From Bacteroidales bacterium (GTDB lineage Bacteria > Bacteroidota > Bacteroidia > Bacteroidales > UBA10428), in NCBI GenBank assembly GCA_016926375.1, contig JAFGOR010000266.1:1-49755 (forward strand): a stretch of 49,755 bases of DNA, in the 5' to 3' direction. The translations under genes were made by a program, and so were the position numbers. This document shows, one piece after another, positions 28,901-38,141 of the stretch (its first letter is position 1; every line of letters begins with the position of its first letter). The notes below the pieces were generated by a model. That model did not search any database, was not told where the DNA came from, and saw only the letters and a program-made list of their open reading frames with translations.

Positions 28901-29692
28901 GATACTTCTGAGAGCCTGTTGGTAGTTTGCTAAAAGGGAAATCCCTGAAAGCAATAAATTGCCCGATACAGGATCCCACGATCCCGTAATCCCGTTCTGA
29001 TCATTAAAAACCAACAAATCCTCAAGGGGTACATATCCATCTGTTATGGCAATAAGTGCTCTGTTCAGTGTGTTATTATCAATGTCAGAAACCGCAATTG
29101 AATTTGTGATAACTGTTGATTCCTGATTGATACAATAATTCACGGGAGTGGTTTCAATATGATTCAACACAGGAGGGCTGTTTTTTGCCAGTACGGTGAT
29201 ATTCCTGGATACCGTATTGCTGGTTTCAAAATAGCTGCCCACACTAAATGAAACCGACCTTCTTCTTGTTGATGGATTGATAATATTCGTGTTCTCATAA
29301 CGGATGCTGCGTAATGCATTCTGATAGTCCGATACGGTTGCCCTGCCTGATAGGCTGAGCGTTCCTGTCTTTGAATTCCAGGTACCACTGATTTTGCCCG
29401 TGTATCTCAAAATGTCCTCTGAGGCATTATAACCATCAACAATCCGAATGGTGGCCAGGTAAAGGTACCTGCTGTCAACATCAGTAACGGTAAGTGTTTG
29501 GGTAACCTGAACAGGCCCTGATCCTTTTGAGTAAATCAGGTCATCCTGCTCTATATTACCCAAAACAGGAGGCTCTTCAATGGCAAGTGGTGACCCTGCA
29601 GTTCTTTCATGTGCAAGCAATGAATGATGCGCTATCAACAGTAAAACAGCCGTTAAAATGGTGGCTGATCGCAAAAGGGAGTTGATTTTCAT
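25913..29692 (-). CDS. T9SS-sorted multi-domain surface protein: cadherin-like, Ig-like, PKD-like, jelly-roll/MAM-like and Omp28-like regions
   Basis: Signal peptide; two NYQNALRSIRY(E/A)NTN repeats; HFTNASEMNC...YHTGNPAGDPFYEDNPVIPATREFYYG; C-terminal FRVYPNPASRLTSITFN...EGLYMIRLFTG type A sorting domain. Confidence 0.88.
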   Translation of the reverse strand: MKINSLLRSATILTAVLLLIAHHSLLAHERTAGSPLAIEEPPVLGNIEQDDLIYSKGSGPVQVTQTLTVTDVDSRYLYLATIRIVDGYNASEDILRYTGKISGTWNSKTGTLSLSGRATVSDYQNALRSIRYENTNIINPSTRRRSVSFSVGSYFETSNTVSRNITVLAKNSPPVLNHIETTPVNYCINQESTVITNSIAVSDIDNNTLNRALIAITDGYVPLEDLLVFNDQNGITGSWDPVSGNLLLSGISLLANYQQALRSIRYANTNSKEPTAGNRKISFVADDGTDKSNEVSRTVLVHERVTGVLTGNTTICKDDNASIPLQISFKGTPPWEVEISRNGIRETSYSNIMVNPYTFFVRKEGTYRIASVSDNYCNGDTSGSGYARVLINELPTAVISGSDSICENTTTDLHITLTGTPPWRFTYRRDSNNPVEVNNVLLSPDLIAVSEKGTYTLVELYDKNCKGLVTGSAVITLKPVPVVSMSGPDPAYNRDSTIWVPLTGTPAGGSFSGPGVIQYNNKWFFVTSLPPIGTHNIVYAWRESQASCYGFDTVVVQILEADALIEFENNRTNYCQNDASFVVSGANVSGTTGSFSISGGAGLTDNGNNTATVHPDALSVNKYTITYTYVEFGQPLSVSADFFIGNKAIANFKWPTECYQAGQAVNLINTSTPGFGFLTDTSYMWKVYTQGDCDTFNTRNIQYIFPESGSYTIALQIVNNYGCRHDTSKVFALRPTVAVFDTSYFETFETGAIGWQTGNSDAVSMNSWQFGTPSKHGNPPRGFSGASSGQNCWFTHLPSNTAPREQSYVTSPCFDFTGINRPMLKMDIWRLFTDARDGANIQATVDSGKTWIPVGEINDGINWFNAYFGNPGQQSVGWTNLRDGGWVREARHSLDFLKEYSKVQFRIAYTAAGTAIGNDGIAFDNFWIGERNRVAIIEHFTNASEMNCLHADSILDHYAGNNKLSVIDIQYHTGNPAGDPFYEDNPVIPATREFYYGLSGVPFGLLNGGSSSMHRFDYDPESKPLDKNAVVVESLHESLFGINISSEFTENNMLQAEVEFFAMKDIPATGISVRLAVIERVISGISCQNGDTLFRNVVKAMLPDAAGTTFNKAWYQGDHSKIFLNWPMQHVYNPLELRLVAFIQNESTSEIYQASLNTIVGTTGVDSRFGGKLPDENMFRVYPNPASRLTSITFNPETRSELTLELFNNVGRMVYSTNIPTGTGKQEIPVDELPEGLYMIRLFTGQTVAGTGKLIILGK

Positions 29693-29771
29693 AACTGAAA
29701 GGTTTTGGTGAGAATCCGGGCAATGAAACTTGCAACATAAGCGGCAAGTTATCCGGCAGGTATTCCCGGAT

Positions 29772-29803
29772 CCGGTTCTCCGGTCAAAAGGCCGGAGAAC
29801 GGG
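29772..29803. terminator. Hairpin between the two giant genes: CCGGTTCTCCGG-TCAAAAGG-CCGGAGAACGGG
   Basis: 12-bp stem with one mismatch, 8-nt loop; no clear U-tract on either strand. Confidence 0.45.
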
Positions 29804-29832
29804 ATTTCAGCAGTTTGTAATAGCTGTCAGTT

Positions 29833-32800
29833 TTATCGGGATATGATTAATTTACTGATTCCTAATAGTTGATTTTTAACAGTCATTCGAATCATATAAA
29901 TACCATCCGGCAGGTCCGCAACAGGTATTTCTGCCATGTTGCTTCCGGCTTCCAGTTGGTTGGAATAAACAAGGCTGCCTGTGTTATTGTATAAGTTAAT
30001 CAAAGTACCAGATGTCAATTCGTTGTCAAACCTGACAAAAGCAGACTGACTTGCCGGATTGGGATACACGATGAAGTTCTTCTTCAGGGGCTTTTCAGGC
30101 CGGGGTTCAAAGATTCCTACTGCATTATCAATTGTGTCGAGTTTTGCCTGGTATACTTCATAGGTAGTTCCATCCTGCAAAAAAGCAACAAGTCGCAGCT
30201 GGAGTATATCGTATATATTCTGTAACGGCCATTCCAGGTATCTTTTTTCATGATCGCTTACACTCCACGATTTTGGAATTGAAATTCCCGCAGCTCCGGG
30301 CAACATGGCTTTTACTACATTTCTGAATACAGTATCGCCATTATTACCACTGATGCCGTGGATTTCTCTTTCAATAACAGCAACACGAAGAGACAATTCA
30401 GTCATTGGCATCGCGTTAACTGCCACAATATCCACTTCTACAATCAGGGTGTTGCCGTTCTTAATTCCCGAATTGATGCTGATATCGAAATTGGCATCGC
30501 GCAGCGATTCAATTATGGCAACATTCTTATTAAATGGCTTGGAACTTTCAATATAATCGAAACTGTGCTGGCTTGTTACACCGCCATTCAGCAGCGCATA
30601 AGGGACATCTGATACACCATAGTAAAACTCCCTGGTGGACGGGATAACCGGATTGTCTTCATAGAAAGGATCGCCTGGCGGGTTGGAGGTGTGATACTGT
30701 ATGTTAATAACGCTCAATTCATTGTTTTCGGTGAAAGCGTCCAGCAGTGAGTCTGCCTCTATACAAGCTGCATCGGATGAGTTGGTGAAATGCTCAATAA
30801 GGGCAGTTCTCTTCCGCTCGCCTATCCAGAAATTATCAAAAGCAATTCCATTGTTATTTTGTGCAGAGCCGTCAGATCCATAGGCAATTCTGAATTGTAC
30901 CTGCGGTTTGTCTTTAAGAATATCAAGCGAATGACGTACTTCCTTCCATTCGGTATCATTGCCCAGGTTGGTAACGGGGTGAACACACCAGCCAATCTTG
31001 TTGTCGCCGATAAGCCCCGGTATGTAGGTATAATTGTACCAGCTGATACCATCGTTCAAATCGCCCAGCGGGGTCCATGTTTTTCCGCTGTCGGCACTGA
31101 ACTGAACATTCGCACCGTCCCGGTTGGAGTTAAACAGGCGCCAAACCCGCATTTTCAGCATGGGTTTTTCCGTTCCCCTGAAATCATAGCAAGGGGTCAA
31201 AACCCATGATTGCTCCCTGGGTGGCCGGGTACCCTGGGTAAGGGTGAACCAGCAATTGGCTCCCGAATAGGGGCCTGTAAAGCCCTTGCTGGGATCTCCC
31301 AACATCCAGCTGTTGGGTGAGTCAGACGAGCTGTCTTTAGTCCAGCCCGGAGCACCGGTTTCAAATTCCTCAAACTGGGTTTCTTCGGCAGGCACTAATG
31401 TGGGGCGCAATGCAAAAGTTTTGGTGGTACTGGTATAACATCCGTTTGAATTGTATAACTCCAGGCTAACGTTGTAGTTTCCGGGTTCAGCAAAAGCATA
31501 CGAAATATCTCTGGCTGTATCGTTAACAAGATAGCCTGACCCTGTTTTGTTCAATATTTTCCAGAAGAAAAGTGTGTCGCTCAGGAATCCGAAATTCGAG
31601 ACGGATGTATTGTTCAGGGTAACCGACTGTCCCAACTGGAAACATTCTGTCGCCCCTTTGAAATCGGCAACGGGACTCACACCAACATCAAAATTTGCTT
31701 GTTCTGGCTGGGGCAACCCGGCATCATAATAGGTATAAGTTATTGTGTAATTATTCGGGTTCAGCAAAGCAGGGTTGATGGTTGCTGTGTTGTCACCATG
31801 GTCGATTAGTCCAACTCCTCCGCTAATAGAAAATTCACCCGGTTCTCCTAAAATATTGGTTCCTGTAATGGTAAAAGGCTGATCGTTGGTGCAATACTTT
31901 GTGCGGTCATCCTCGAATTCAATGATGGAATTGGCTTCAAGAATTCTTACTACTGAAGTATCATAGCCCCAGCATGAGGATGAGTTTGCCCGGTAGGCAT
32001 AAACAATGTTGTTGGTGCCAACGGGGGCCAATGGAGGAAAGAAGGAATATTTTCCGTCATTGAGGATTAATCCGGGTCCTGAAAACTGGCTGTTTCCAGG
32101 GGTGCCAGTTGGCGTACCGGTTAAAGGAATCAATCTGGAGTCCAGTTTGTCATAGGCCGGAGCCAATCCGGTAAGTTCAACATCAGGCGCAGCGGTTATA
32201 GTTATGATGGCGTTACCGGCGACGGTACCCTTGCAGTTCTTATCATATACCTCGAGCAGATTGTAGGTGCCGGCTTTATTAACCGATATGGTATTCGGGC
32301 TCGAAGTAATTCCGATTCTCTGTGTCGTGTCAACACCTACCAGCCGGAACTTGTAACTCCACGGAGCATGGCCGGTTAGCGCAACACTCAGGTTGCCCGA
32401 AGTGTGCTGGCAAATGGTTTGTGTGCCCGAAATGGTAGCTGTGGGGATTTCATGCGACCTGATGGTTCCTGTTCCTGAAACCTTACCGGTACATGATTGG
32501 TCAGTAACAGCAGCAAGCGTATAGATACCCGGACTGGTCACTTCGAGGTCGTAGGTGTAACTGGACAAATTTCCGATGGTAGTTGGTGTGGCCCCGTCTT
32601 TCAGGTAAGTAAAGCTCCAGTTGGGAGTGCTTGTCGGTGATAGCGCAATGGTGAGCGTTGCGGGTTCACCGGGACAGATGCTGTCGAGGCCTGAAATGGT
32701 TGCCGATGGCGAAGGCTTATAGGAAACCCAGGCTGATCCGGAGGTGGTATCGCCGGGGCAGTTATTTGCATCCCTGATTTCAATAATCCGGTACCGGGTG

Positions 32801-35800
32801 GCTGTAGTTCCTATAACGCGGGCATTAAATGGAAACGGATCATCTGTGATATTTGTAAAGGTGGTATCATATGAAGCAGAATTTCCCCTGCGAAGTTTAA
32901 CGCTCCAGGGTGAAACACCGGCAACAAAGTTCATAGACAGGGATGCTTTACTCACTCCGTCATCGCAAATCTCATATCTTCCCCCCAGCAATGCCCTGGC
33001 CTTGGGATTGATCACCAACACTACCGGCTGGGATGCCGAAACATCAGCCAGATCGCTGCCTGCATCAGCCAGACTCAGCAGGGTGTAAGTGCCCGGAATT
33101 TTCACATTAATAATACGCGGCGAAGCAACAATGCCTGAAATGGTCGTGTCTTTGTTGGCGCTGCTGTTGGTTCTCCGAAGAATTGCAGTATAAGGTGATT
33201 GCCCGGCATTGATGGTCAGCGTAATGGGCATAATGGCTCCGTGGCATGCCGTGTCGCTTCCGGTAATGTTGGCACTGTAAGAACCAATCGGACCAATGAT
33301 GTTGCTCCATACCGAGTCGCCCGGTGTGGAACCTGATTGTGCCACCGGATATACCCTGTACCAGATCCATTTGTTGGCATCGGCAGCCACCAGCCGGTAT
33401 GTTGAGTCGGTTGTGCCACCCGGTGTGAGCAATGTTCCGGGAGCAGCAGGGGTTGGAGCTGATGTGTTGGAACGGTACCAGTAGAAGATGGAGTTGCCTC
33501 GCAGATTATTTTCTTTATCGGAATAAGTGAACCTGCCCCGGATAATTGCTCCGGGCTGGGTAAGCGGGGCATATATGGTAGCATTGGATGCAACCGGATT
33601 GGCATTGATGTACCTGAAATCACTTCTGGACGGAAGTCCTGCCAGAGTATTTTCATCAACAGGGGTTACTTCAAAACCGATGTATTTTCCGCCGTCGGCC
33701 TTTACTGCCCGGTAGGTGGCAGTTGTGGCACCGGCGATTACGGTTGCCGGAGAACCATTGGGATAATCGGAACGGTACCATTTGTATATATGAATTCCGG
33801 GATCATCTCCATCGGGATCTGTAAAAGTGAACGACCCGGTGTTCAAAGTGCCAATACGATCGTTGGCGGCTGTGATGATCACGTCGGTAGCCACCGGGGC
33901 ATCATTAATTGCAGTTATGGTAACTGTTTTGGTAATGATGTTGCTCAGCTGATTTACGGTTTCTCCGTCAGTAACCCGGAATGAGATAACCCTGCTGGTT
34001 GTGGTGGGACCTTCACTGGTATTCACATACCTGACACTGCGCAGTGCTGTGCGGTAGTTGGCCAGTGTTGTGGTACCAGAAAGCGTGAGTATACCGGACG
34101 TGGAATTATAAACACCGGTAATGCCGTTTGCACTGGTAAAGGACAATACGTCTTCGGTTGTCTGGAATCCTGATGTAATAGAGATGGTAGCGCCGGTGAG
34201 CGATGTATTGTCGGGATCGGCTACGGTAATGGTATTGGTCAGCTGAACCGAAGGGCTGTTTTCAGTGTAATTCACCGGGGCGGTGGCGTCGTCGGCAAGC
34301 ACCGGGGCATCGTTTACTGCAGTCAGGGACACTGTTTTTACTATGCTGTTGCTCGTGTTGGTACCATCGGTAACTGTGAAAGTAACCGATCTGTTGGCAA
34401 TGGTAGGATTGTCGCTGGTGTTGTTATACCTGACAGTGCGCAGCGCTGCCTGGTAATTGGCCAAACTGGCTGATCCGGTGAGTGCAAGAACACCGGTAGC
34501 CGGGGTATAACTACCCGAAATGCCATTGGCTTCAGTGAACGATAAGAAATCTTCTCCCGACAGGAATCCTGTGGTTATGGAAATAGTAGCCCCGTTTAAT
34601 GTGAGATTATCTGAATCGGTAACCGTGATGGTACTGGTGAGTGTAACAGGCGTTGCGTTTTCGGTATAATTTATTGTGGAAGAAGAAGTCTCAGCGAGTG
34701 TCGGAGGGTTGTTTTCCCCGGTCACGATGATGTTTCTGCTTACAAGTTCGCTGTTGAGTTCTCCATCATTCACCCTGAATGAAATGGTTCGCGTTACAGC
34801 ACTGGGATTGGAGCTGGTATTGTTGTACCTGATGTTACGAAGTGCATTCTGGTAGTTGGCAAGTGTGCCACTGCCGGTCAGCGTGTATTCACCCGATCCG
34901 GGATTCCAGGCTCCTGTTAATCCATTGGTGTTTGAACACGACAATACGTCCTGCCCATCCGTGTAACCAGCAGAAATCCAAACGCGGGCTGATGCCAGGT
35001 TGGGGTTGTCGACATCGGAGGTTGTAATGGTATTGGTAATCTGAACCGCACCAGCGCCTTCGGCATATTCCAGATTGGATGATTCCATGTTGCTGAGCAC
35101 GGGGACATCATTTACAGCGGTAACTGTAAATATAGCCGGGTCGCTGTCATATCCGCCAATCGGATCGGTAGCTTCGAATGTAATGGTTTCCGACCCGTTC
35201 CAGTCGGCATTGGGAATGGTTATGGTAGCTACGCTGCCTGAAATGGAAACGGTCAGCGACGAGTTACCGTAAGAATCCAGGTCCAACTCACTTATTGTAT
35301 GGTCGGGATCTGTAACATAGCTGTCCAGGTTGATGGTGGTGAATGTGGATCCTTCTGCTACGGTTTGGTTTGGAATATCGGCTACCACAGGCGGATCGTT
35401 CTGTGCACTAACGTGAACGGTTTTACTGAGCGTATTGCTGAATTCAGTTCCGTCATATACCCTGGTTTCAATGGTGCGGTCGGTGGTAGTGGGGTCCTGG
35501 CTCGAATTGCCAAATGTAATGGTTTGCATCACGGTCTGGAACGCAGCCGGTGTAGCCGGTCCGTTCAGGGTAAGTATGCCGGTTGAAGAATTATACGAGC
35601 CGGTAATACCGGAACCAAGTGTAACGGAAAGCACATCTGCAGAGCTTTGAAGTCCGCCTGTAATTCCAACCGTGGCATATTGGAGTGTGAGGTTATCCGG
35701 GTCATTGACTACGAGGCCGGATAGAATCTGAATGGCGGGACCATCTTCGTTAAAAGTATACTCGGAAGCTGAGAATTCGCTGAGAACGGGGGCATCGTTA

Positions 35801-37941
35801 ATAGAAGTAATGGTAATGGCAACAGTAGCAGGGTCACTTTGCGCAGTGCCGTCAGAGGCCTTGTATGTGAAGGAATCGCTTGTGTTTTCTTCGCCATTGT
35901 TTACGTATGTGAACGAGCCGTTAGTGTTTAGCGTGAATGAGGAATGGAAGGATGGATTGGTTTCCAACATGGCTAAGAGTGGGTCACCGTCTCCGTCGGT
36001 ATCGTTGGTCAGTATCCCCGGTGCAGACACAGTGAGTGTGCCTCCTTCGGCAACGGTATAGCTGTCATCATTGGCAACAGGTGTTTCGGCGAGTGCAGTG
36101 ACCTCGAAAGTGGCGCTTTCGGAATCGGAAAGATCTTCCGTATCGGTGACTGTAAAAGTGATGATTTCCGAACCGTTCCAGTGTTTGCTAGGTGGCGTGA
36201 TAGTGGCAATATGTGAGTCTTCGTTGATGTTAACATCCAGCCTGTTTTGTCCTGTGGCTGTCCAGGCAAGCAGGTAATCCGCATCTTCAGCGTCATCAAC
36301 CAACTGGTTCAGGTCGATATCAGCGAAATCATCTCCTTCCTGAATAACCTGTCCGGTTAATCCGGTAATTACCGGGGCATCATTAACCGGATGCACCTCA
36401 ATGGTTACGTTGGCTACATTGCTTTCTGCAACCCCGTCATCGATAAGATAGGTAAAAGCGTCTGAGGTGGTTTCGCTTCCATCGTGCGTATAAGTGAATG
36501 CGCCGCTGGGTTCGAGGCTGAATGAGGTGCTATGTGCGGGACTGTTTTCCAACACAGCCAGCAGGCTGTTACCATCGCCACCGGTGTCATTGGAAAGTAC
36601 GCCCGGAGCTGAAACGGCAAGTGTTGTGCCTTCAGCAATGTCATACGCATCGTTAACAGCAACAGGCGCTTCATATATAGCATTGATTACAAAGGTGGCT
36701 GCTTCGGAGGCAGTGGATAATTCCGGGTCGGAAACGGTAAAGGTAATGGTTTCGGTACCATTCCAATCAGACGATGTCGCACTAATGCTGGCAATATGTG
36801 AAGCCTCGTCAATGCGTACATCCAGATTATCTTGGCCTGTGACACTCCATGCCAACAGGTCATTGCTGGTTTCGGCATCGGATACAAAGTTGTTAAGCGG
36901 TAAATCGGCAAAAGCCTCTCCTTCGTTGATGGTTTGTCCGGTTAATCCTGTAATTACCGGGGCATCATTAACCGGATTCACCTCAATGGTTACGTTGGCT
37001 ACATTGCTTTCAACAGCACCGTCATCAATAAGGTAGGTAAAACCGTCTGAGGTGGTTTCGCTTCCGTTGTGCGTATAAACAAACGATCCATCTCCGTTCA
37101 GGTTGAAGGTTGAGCCGTTAACGGGGCCTGTGACAGCTATGGCAGTCGTAGATTCGTCATCTGCATTGAAATCGTTTGAGAGCACTCCTGACGCGGGAGT
37201 GCTAAGCGTAGCGCCCTCGTCCACCACATAATGGTCGTCTATTGCAACGGGTTCAGGTTCTTTAACGGTAAAGACCGAGAGGTCACCGACTTCTGCTTGT
37301 CCGTCTGACACCGAAAAGGTAATGGCTTCATTGCCGATCCAGTTCTCCGGCACCTCCACGTATGCATAGTGCACCTCGTCTATATCAACTGACAATTCTT
37401 CATTGCCATCGTATTCCCAGGTAAGCTCACTTTTGCTATTGTCAACGTCAGTCACATAATCATCCAGCGGCACCGGGGCAAAGGTTTCTCCTTTTTCAAT
37501 GGTGAAATTGGGGATGTCAGCCAGTACCGGTAAATCGTTAACGGGGGTAACCATAAAGGTTGCTTCATCGGAATCCGAAAAGGTGCCATCGCTAACAGTA
37601 AAGGTGATTAATTCGGACCCGTACCAGTTTTCATCGGGCACGATTACAACGGCAGTGCTTTCGGTCAGATGCACTTTAATTTCAGTGAACTCATCGGATA
37701 CCTCCCAGTTAAGCATGTCATCGGGGGTATCTTCGTCAGAAACAAGATCATTCAGCATGATCTCTGCAAAGGCGGTACCTTCTTCAACAGTCTGATCAGG
37801 AATATCGGATATTTCAGGAGCAAATTGTCCGTTCATATATACGGGGAGGAGAAATAAACCAAATGCAGTCAGCAATACAGCTAGTTTATTTATTCTTGGG
37901 AAAGTTCTCATAACAAGTAGTTTAATTCGGTATGGCAACAA
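29833..37941 (-). CDS. 2702-aa T9SS-sorted giant adhesin-like protein with cadherin/VCBS-like tandem repeats; paralog of 25913..29692
   Basis: Repeated PVNDAPVITGLTGQ.., VAEGTTLxVSAPGVLSNDT.., NYQxALRxxRYxNTS blocks; same C-terminal Omp28-like region; C-terminal FIVYPNPASQSAFVRFD...DGIYMIRM. Confidence 0.9.
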   Translation of the reverse strand: MLPYRIKLLVMRTFPRINKLAVLLTAFGLFLLPVYMNGQFAPEISDIPDQTVEEGTAFAEIMLNDLVSDEDTPDDMLNWEVSDEFTEIKVHLTESTAVVIVPDENWYGSELITFTVSDGTFSDSDEATFMVTPVNDLPVLADIPNFTIEKGETFAPVPLDDYVTDVDNSKSELTWEYDGNEELSVDIDEVHYAYVEVPENWIGNEAITFSVSDGQAEVGDLSVFTVKEPEPVAIDDHYVVDEGATLSTPASGVLSNDFNADDESTTAIAVTGPVNGSTFNLNGDGSFVYTHNGSETTSDGFTYLIDDGAVESNVANVTIEVNPVNDAPVITGLTGQTINEGEAFADLPLNNFVSDAETSNDLLAWSVTGQDNLDVRIDEASHIASISATSSDWNGTETITFTVSDPELSTASEAATFVINAIYEAPVAVNDAYDIAEGTTLAVSAPGVLSNDTGGDGNSLLAVLENSPAHSTSFSLEPSGAFTYTHDGSETTSDAFTYLIDDGVAESNVANVTIEVHPVNDAPVITGLTGQVIQEGDDFADIDLNQLVDDAEDADYLLAWTATGQNRLDVNINEDSHIATITPPSKHWNGSEIITFTVTDTEDLSDSESATFEVTALAETPVANDDSYTVAEGGTLTVSAPGILTNDTDGDGDPLLAMLETNPSFHSSFTLNTNGSFTYVNNGEENTSDSFTYKASDGTAQSDPATVAITITSINDAPVLSEFSASEYTFNEDGPAIQILSGLVVNDPDNLTLQYATVGITGGLQSSADVLSVTLGSGITGSYNSSTGILTLNGPATPAAFQTVMQTITFGNSSQDPTTTDRTIETRVYDGTEFSNTLSKTVHVSAQNDPPVVADIPNQTVAEGSTFTTINLDSYVTDPDHTISELDLDSYGNSSLTVSISGSVATITIPNADWNGSETITFEATDPIGGYDSDPAIFTVTAVNDVPVLSNMESSNLEYAEGAGAVQITNTITTSDVDNPNLASARVWISAGYTDGQDVLSCSNTNGLTGAWNPGSGEYTLTGSGTLANYQNALRNIRYNNTSSNPSAVTRTISFRVNDGELNSELVSRNIIVTGENNPPTLAETSSSTINYTENATPVTLTSTITVTDSDNLTLNGATISITTGFLSGEDFLSFTEANGISGSYTPATGVLALTGSASLANYQAALRTVRYNNTSDNPTIANRSVTFTVTDGTNTSNSIVKTVSLTAVNDAPVLADDATAPVNYTENSPSVQLTNTITVADPDNTSLTGATISITSGFQTTEDVLSFTSANGITGVYNSTSGILTLSGTTTLANYRTALRSVRYVNTSEGPTTTSRVISFRVTDGETVNQLSNIITKTVTITAINDAPVATDVIITAANDRIGTLNTGSFTFTDPDGDDPGIHIYKWYRSDYPNGSPATVIAGATTATYRAVKADGGKYIGFEVTPVDENTLAGLPSRSDFRYINANPVASNATIYAPLTQPGAIIRGRFTYSDKENNLRGNSIFYWYRSNTSAPTPAAPGTLLTPGGTTDSTYRLVAADANKWIWYRVYPVAQSGSTPGDSVWSNIIGPIGSYSANITGSDTACHGAIMPITLTINAGQSPYTAILRRTNSSANKDTTISGIVASPRIINVKIPGTYTLLSLADAGSDLADVSASQPVVLVINPKARALLGGRYEICDDGVSKASLSMNFVAGVSPWSVKLRRGNSASYDTTFTNITDDPFPFNARVIGTTATRYRIIEIRDANNCPGDTTSGSAWVSYKPSPSATISGLDSICPGEPATLTIALSPTSTPNWSFTYLKDGATPTTIGNLSSYTYDLEVTSPGIYTLAAVTDQSCTGKVSGTGTIRSHEIPTATISGTQTICQHTSGNLSVALTGHAPWSYKFRLVGVDTTQRIGITSSPNTISVNKAGTYNLLEVYDKNCKGTVAGNAIITITAAPDVELTGLAPAYDKLDSRLIPLTGTPTGTPGNSQFSGPGLILNDGKYSFFPPLAPVGTNNIVYAYRANSSSCWGYDTSVVRILEANSIIEFEDDRTKYCTNDQPFTITGTNILGEPGEFSISGGVGLIDHGDNTATINPALLNPNNYTITYTYYDAGLPQPEQANFDVGVSPVADFKGATECFQLGQSVTLNNTSVSNFGFLSDTLFFWKILNKTGSGYLVNDTARDISYAFAEPGNYNVSLELYNSNGCYTSTTKTFALRPTLVPAEETQFEEFETGAPGWTKDSSSDSPNSWMLGDPSKGFTGPYSGANCWFTLTQGTRPPREQSWVLTPCYDFRGTEKPMLKMRVWRLFNSNRDGANVQFSADSGKTWTPLGDLNDGISWYNYTYIPGLIGDNKIGWCVHPVTNLGNDTEWKEVRHSLDILKDKPQVQFRIAYGSDGSAQNNNGIAFDNFWIGERKRTALIEHFTNSSDAACIEADSLLDAFTENNELSVINIQYHTSNPPGDPFYEDNPVIPSTREFYYGVSDVPYALLNGGVTSQHSFDYIESSKPFNKNVAIIESLRDANFDISINSGIKNGNTLIVEVDIVAVNAMPMTELSLRVAVIEREIHGISGNNGDTVFRNVVKAMLPGAAGISIPKSWSVSDHEKRYLEWPLQNIYDILQLRLVAFLQDGTTYEVYQAKLDTIDNAVGIFEPRPEKPLKKNFIVYPNPASQSAFVRFDNELTSGTLINLYNNTGSLVYSNQLEAGSNMAEIPVADLPDGIYMIRMTVKNQLLGISKLIISR
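36351..37077. repeat. Intragenic near-identical DNA repeat: ~142-bp copies at 36351-36492 and 36936-37077, 585-bp period
   Basis: gtccggttaatcc.gtaattaccggggcatcattaaccgga..cacctcaatggttacgttggctacattgctttc... aligned by eye with about 11 mismatches. Confidence 0.88.
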
Positions 37942-38026
37942 GGTTATTCAGGTTCGGTTGCGTGATTACTTTTATCTGATTCTCCAGGCAAGGAGGTTAA
38001 TAAAGGCCTGCTTGGCATGGTAACGA

Positions 38027-38042
38027 CAAAAATACAAAAATA
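38027..38042 (-). promoter_or_regulatory. Tandem TATTTTTG (TAnnTTTG, Bacteroidota -7 element) upstream of the 2702-aa gene
   Basis: Reverse strand reads TTGTATTTTTGTATTTTTGTCG; a -33 TTG exists nearby but spacing is not ideal. Confidence 0.35.
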
Positions 38043-38141
38043 CAAGGTAAATCGAAGCAACTATTTGATGAAGTGCGCAAAAAAGGATTTTAATGCCTCA
38101 AATGAATGGGGCAATCGCATCGGGGTAAACACAACACTATT

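Noticed and set aside
33000-37900. Possible CRISPR array from repeated DNA blocks
   Set aside because: Repeats are long, coding, in-frame and diverged protein-domain repeats, not short direct repeats with unique spacers.
29833-37941. Many plus-strand and alternative-frame ORFs of 60-180 aa inside the giant adhesin (e.g. 36494..37036, 35732..36061)
   Set aside because: Antisense to a long, domain-supported ORF; Ser/Thr/Val-rich composition expected from reverse reading of repeats; no recognisable motifs.
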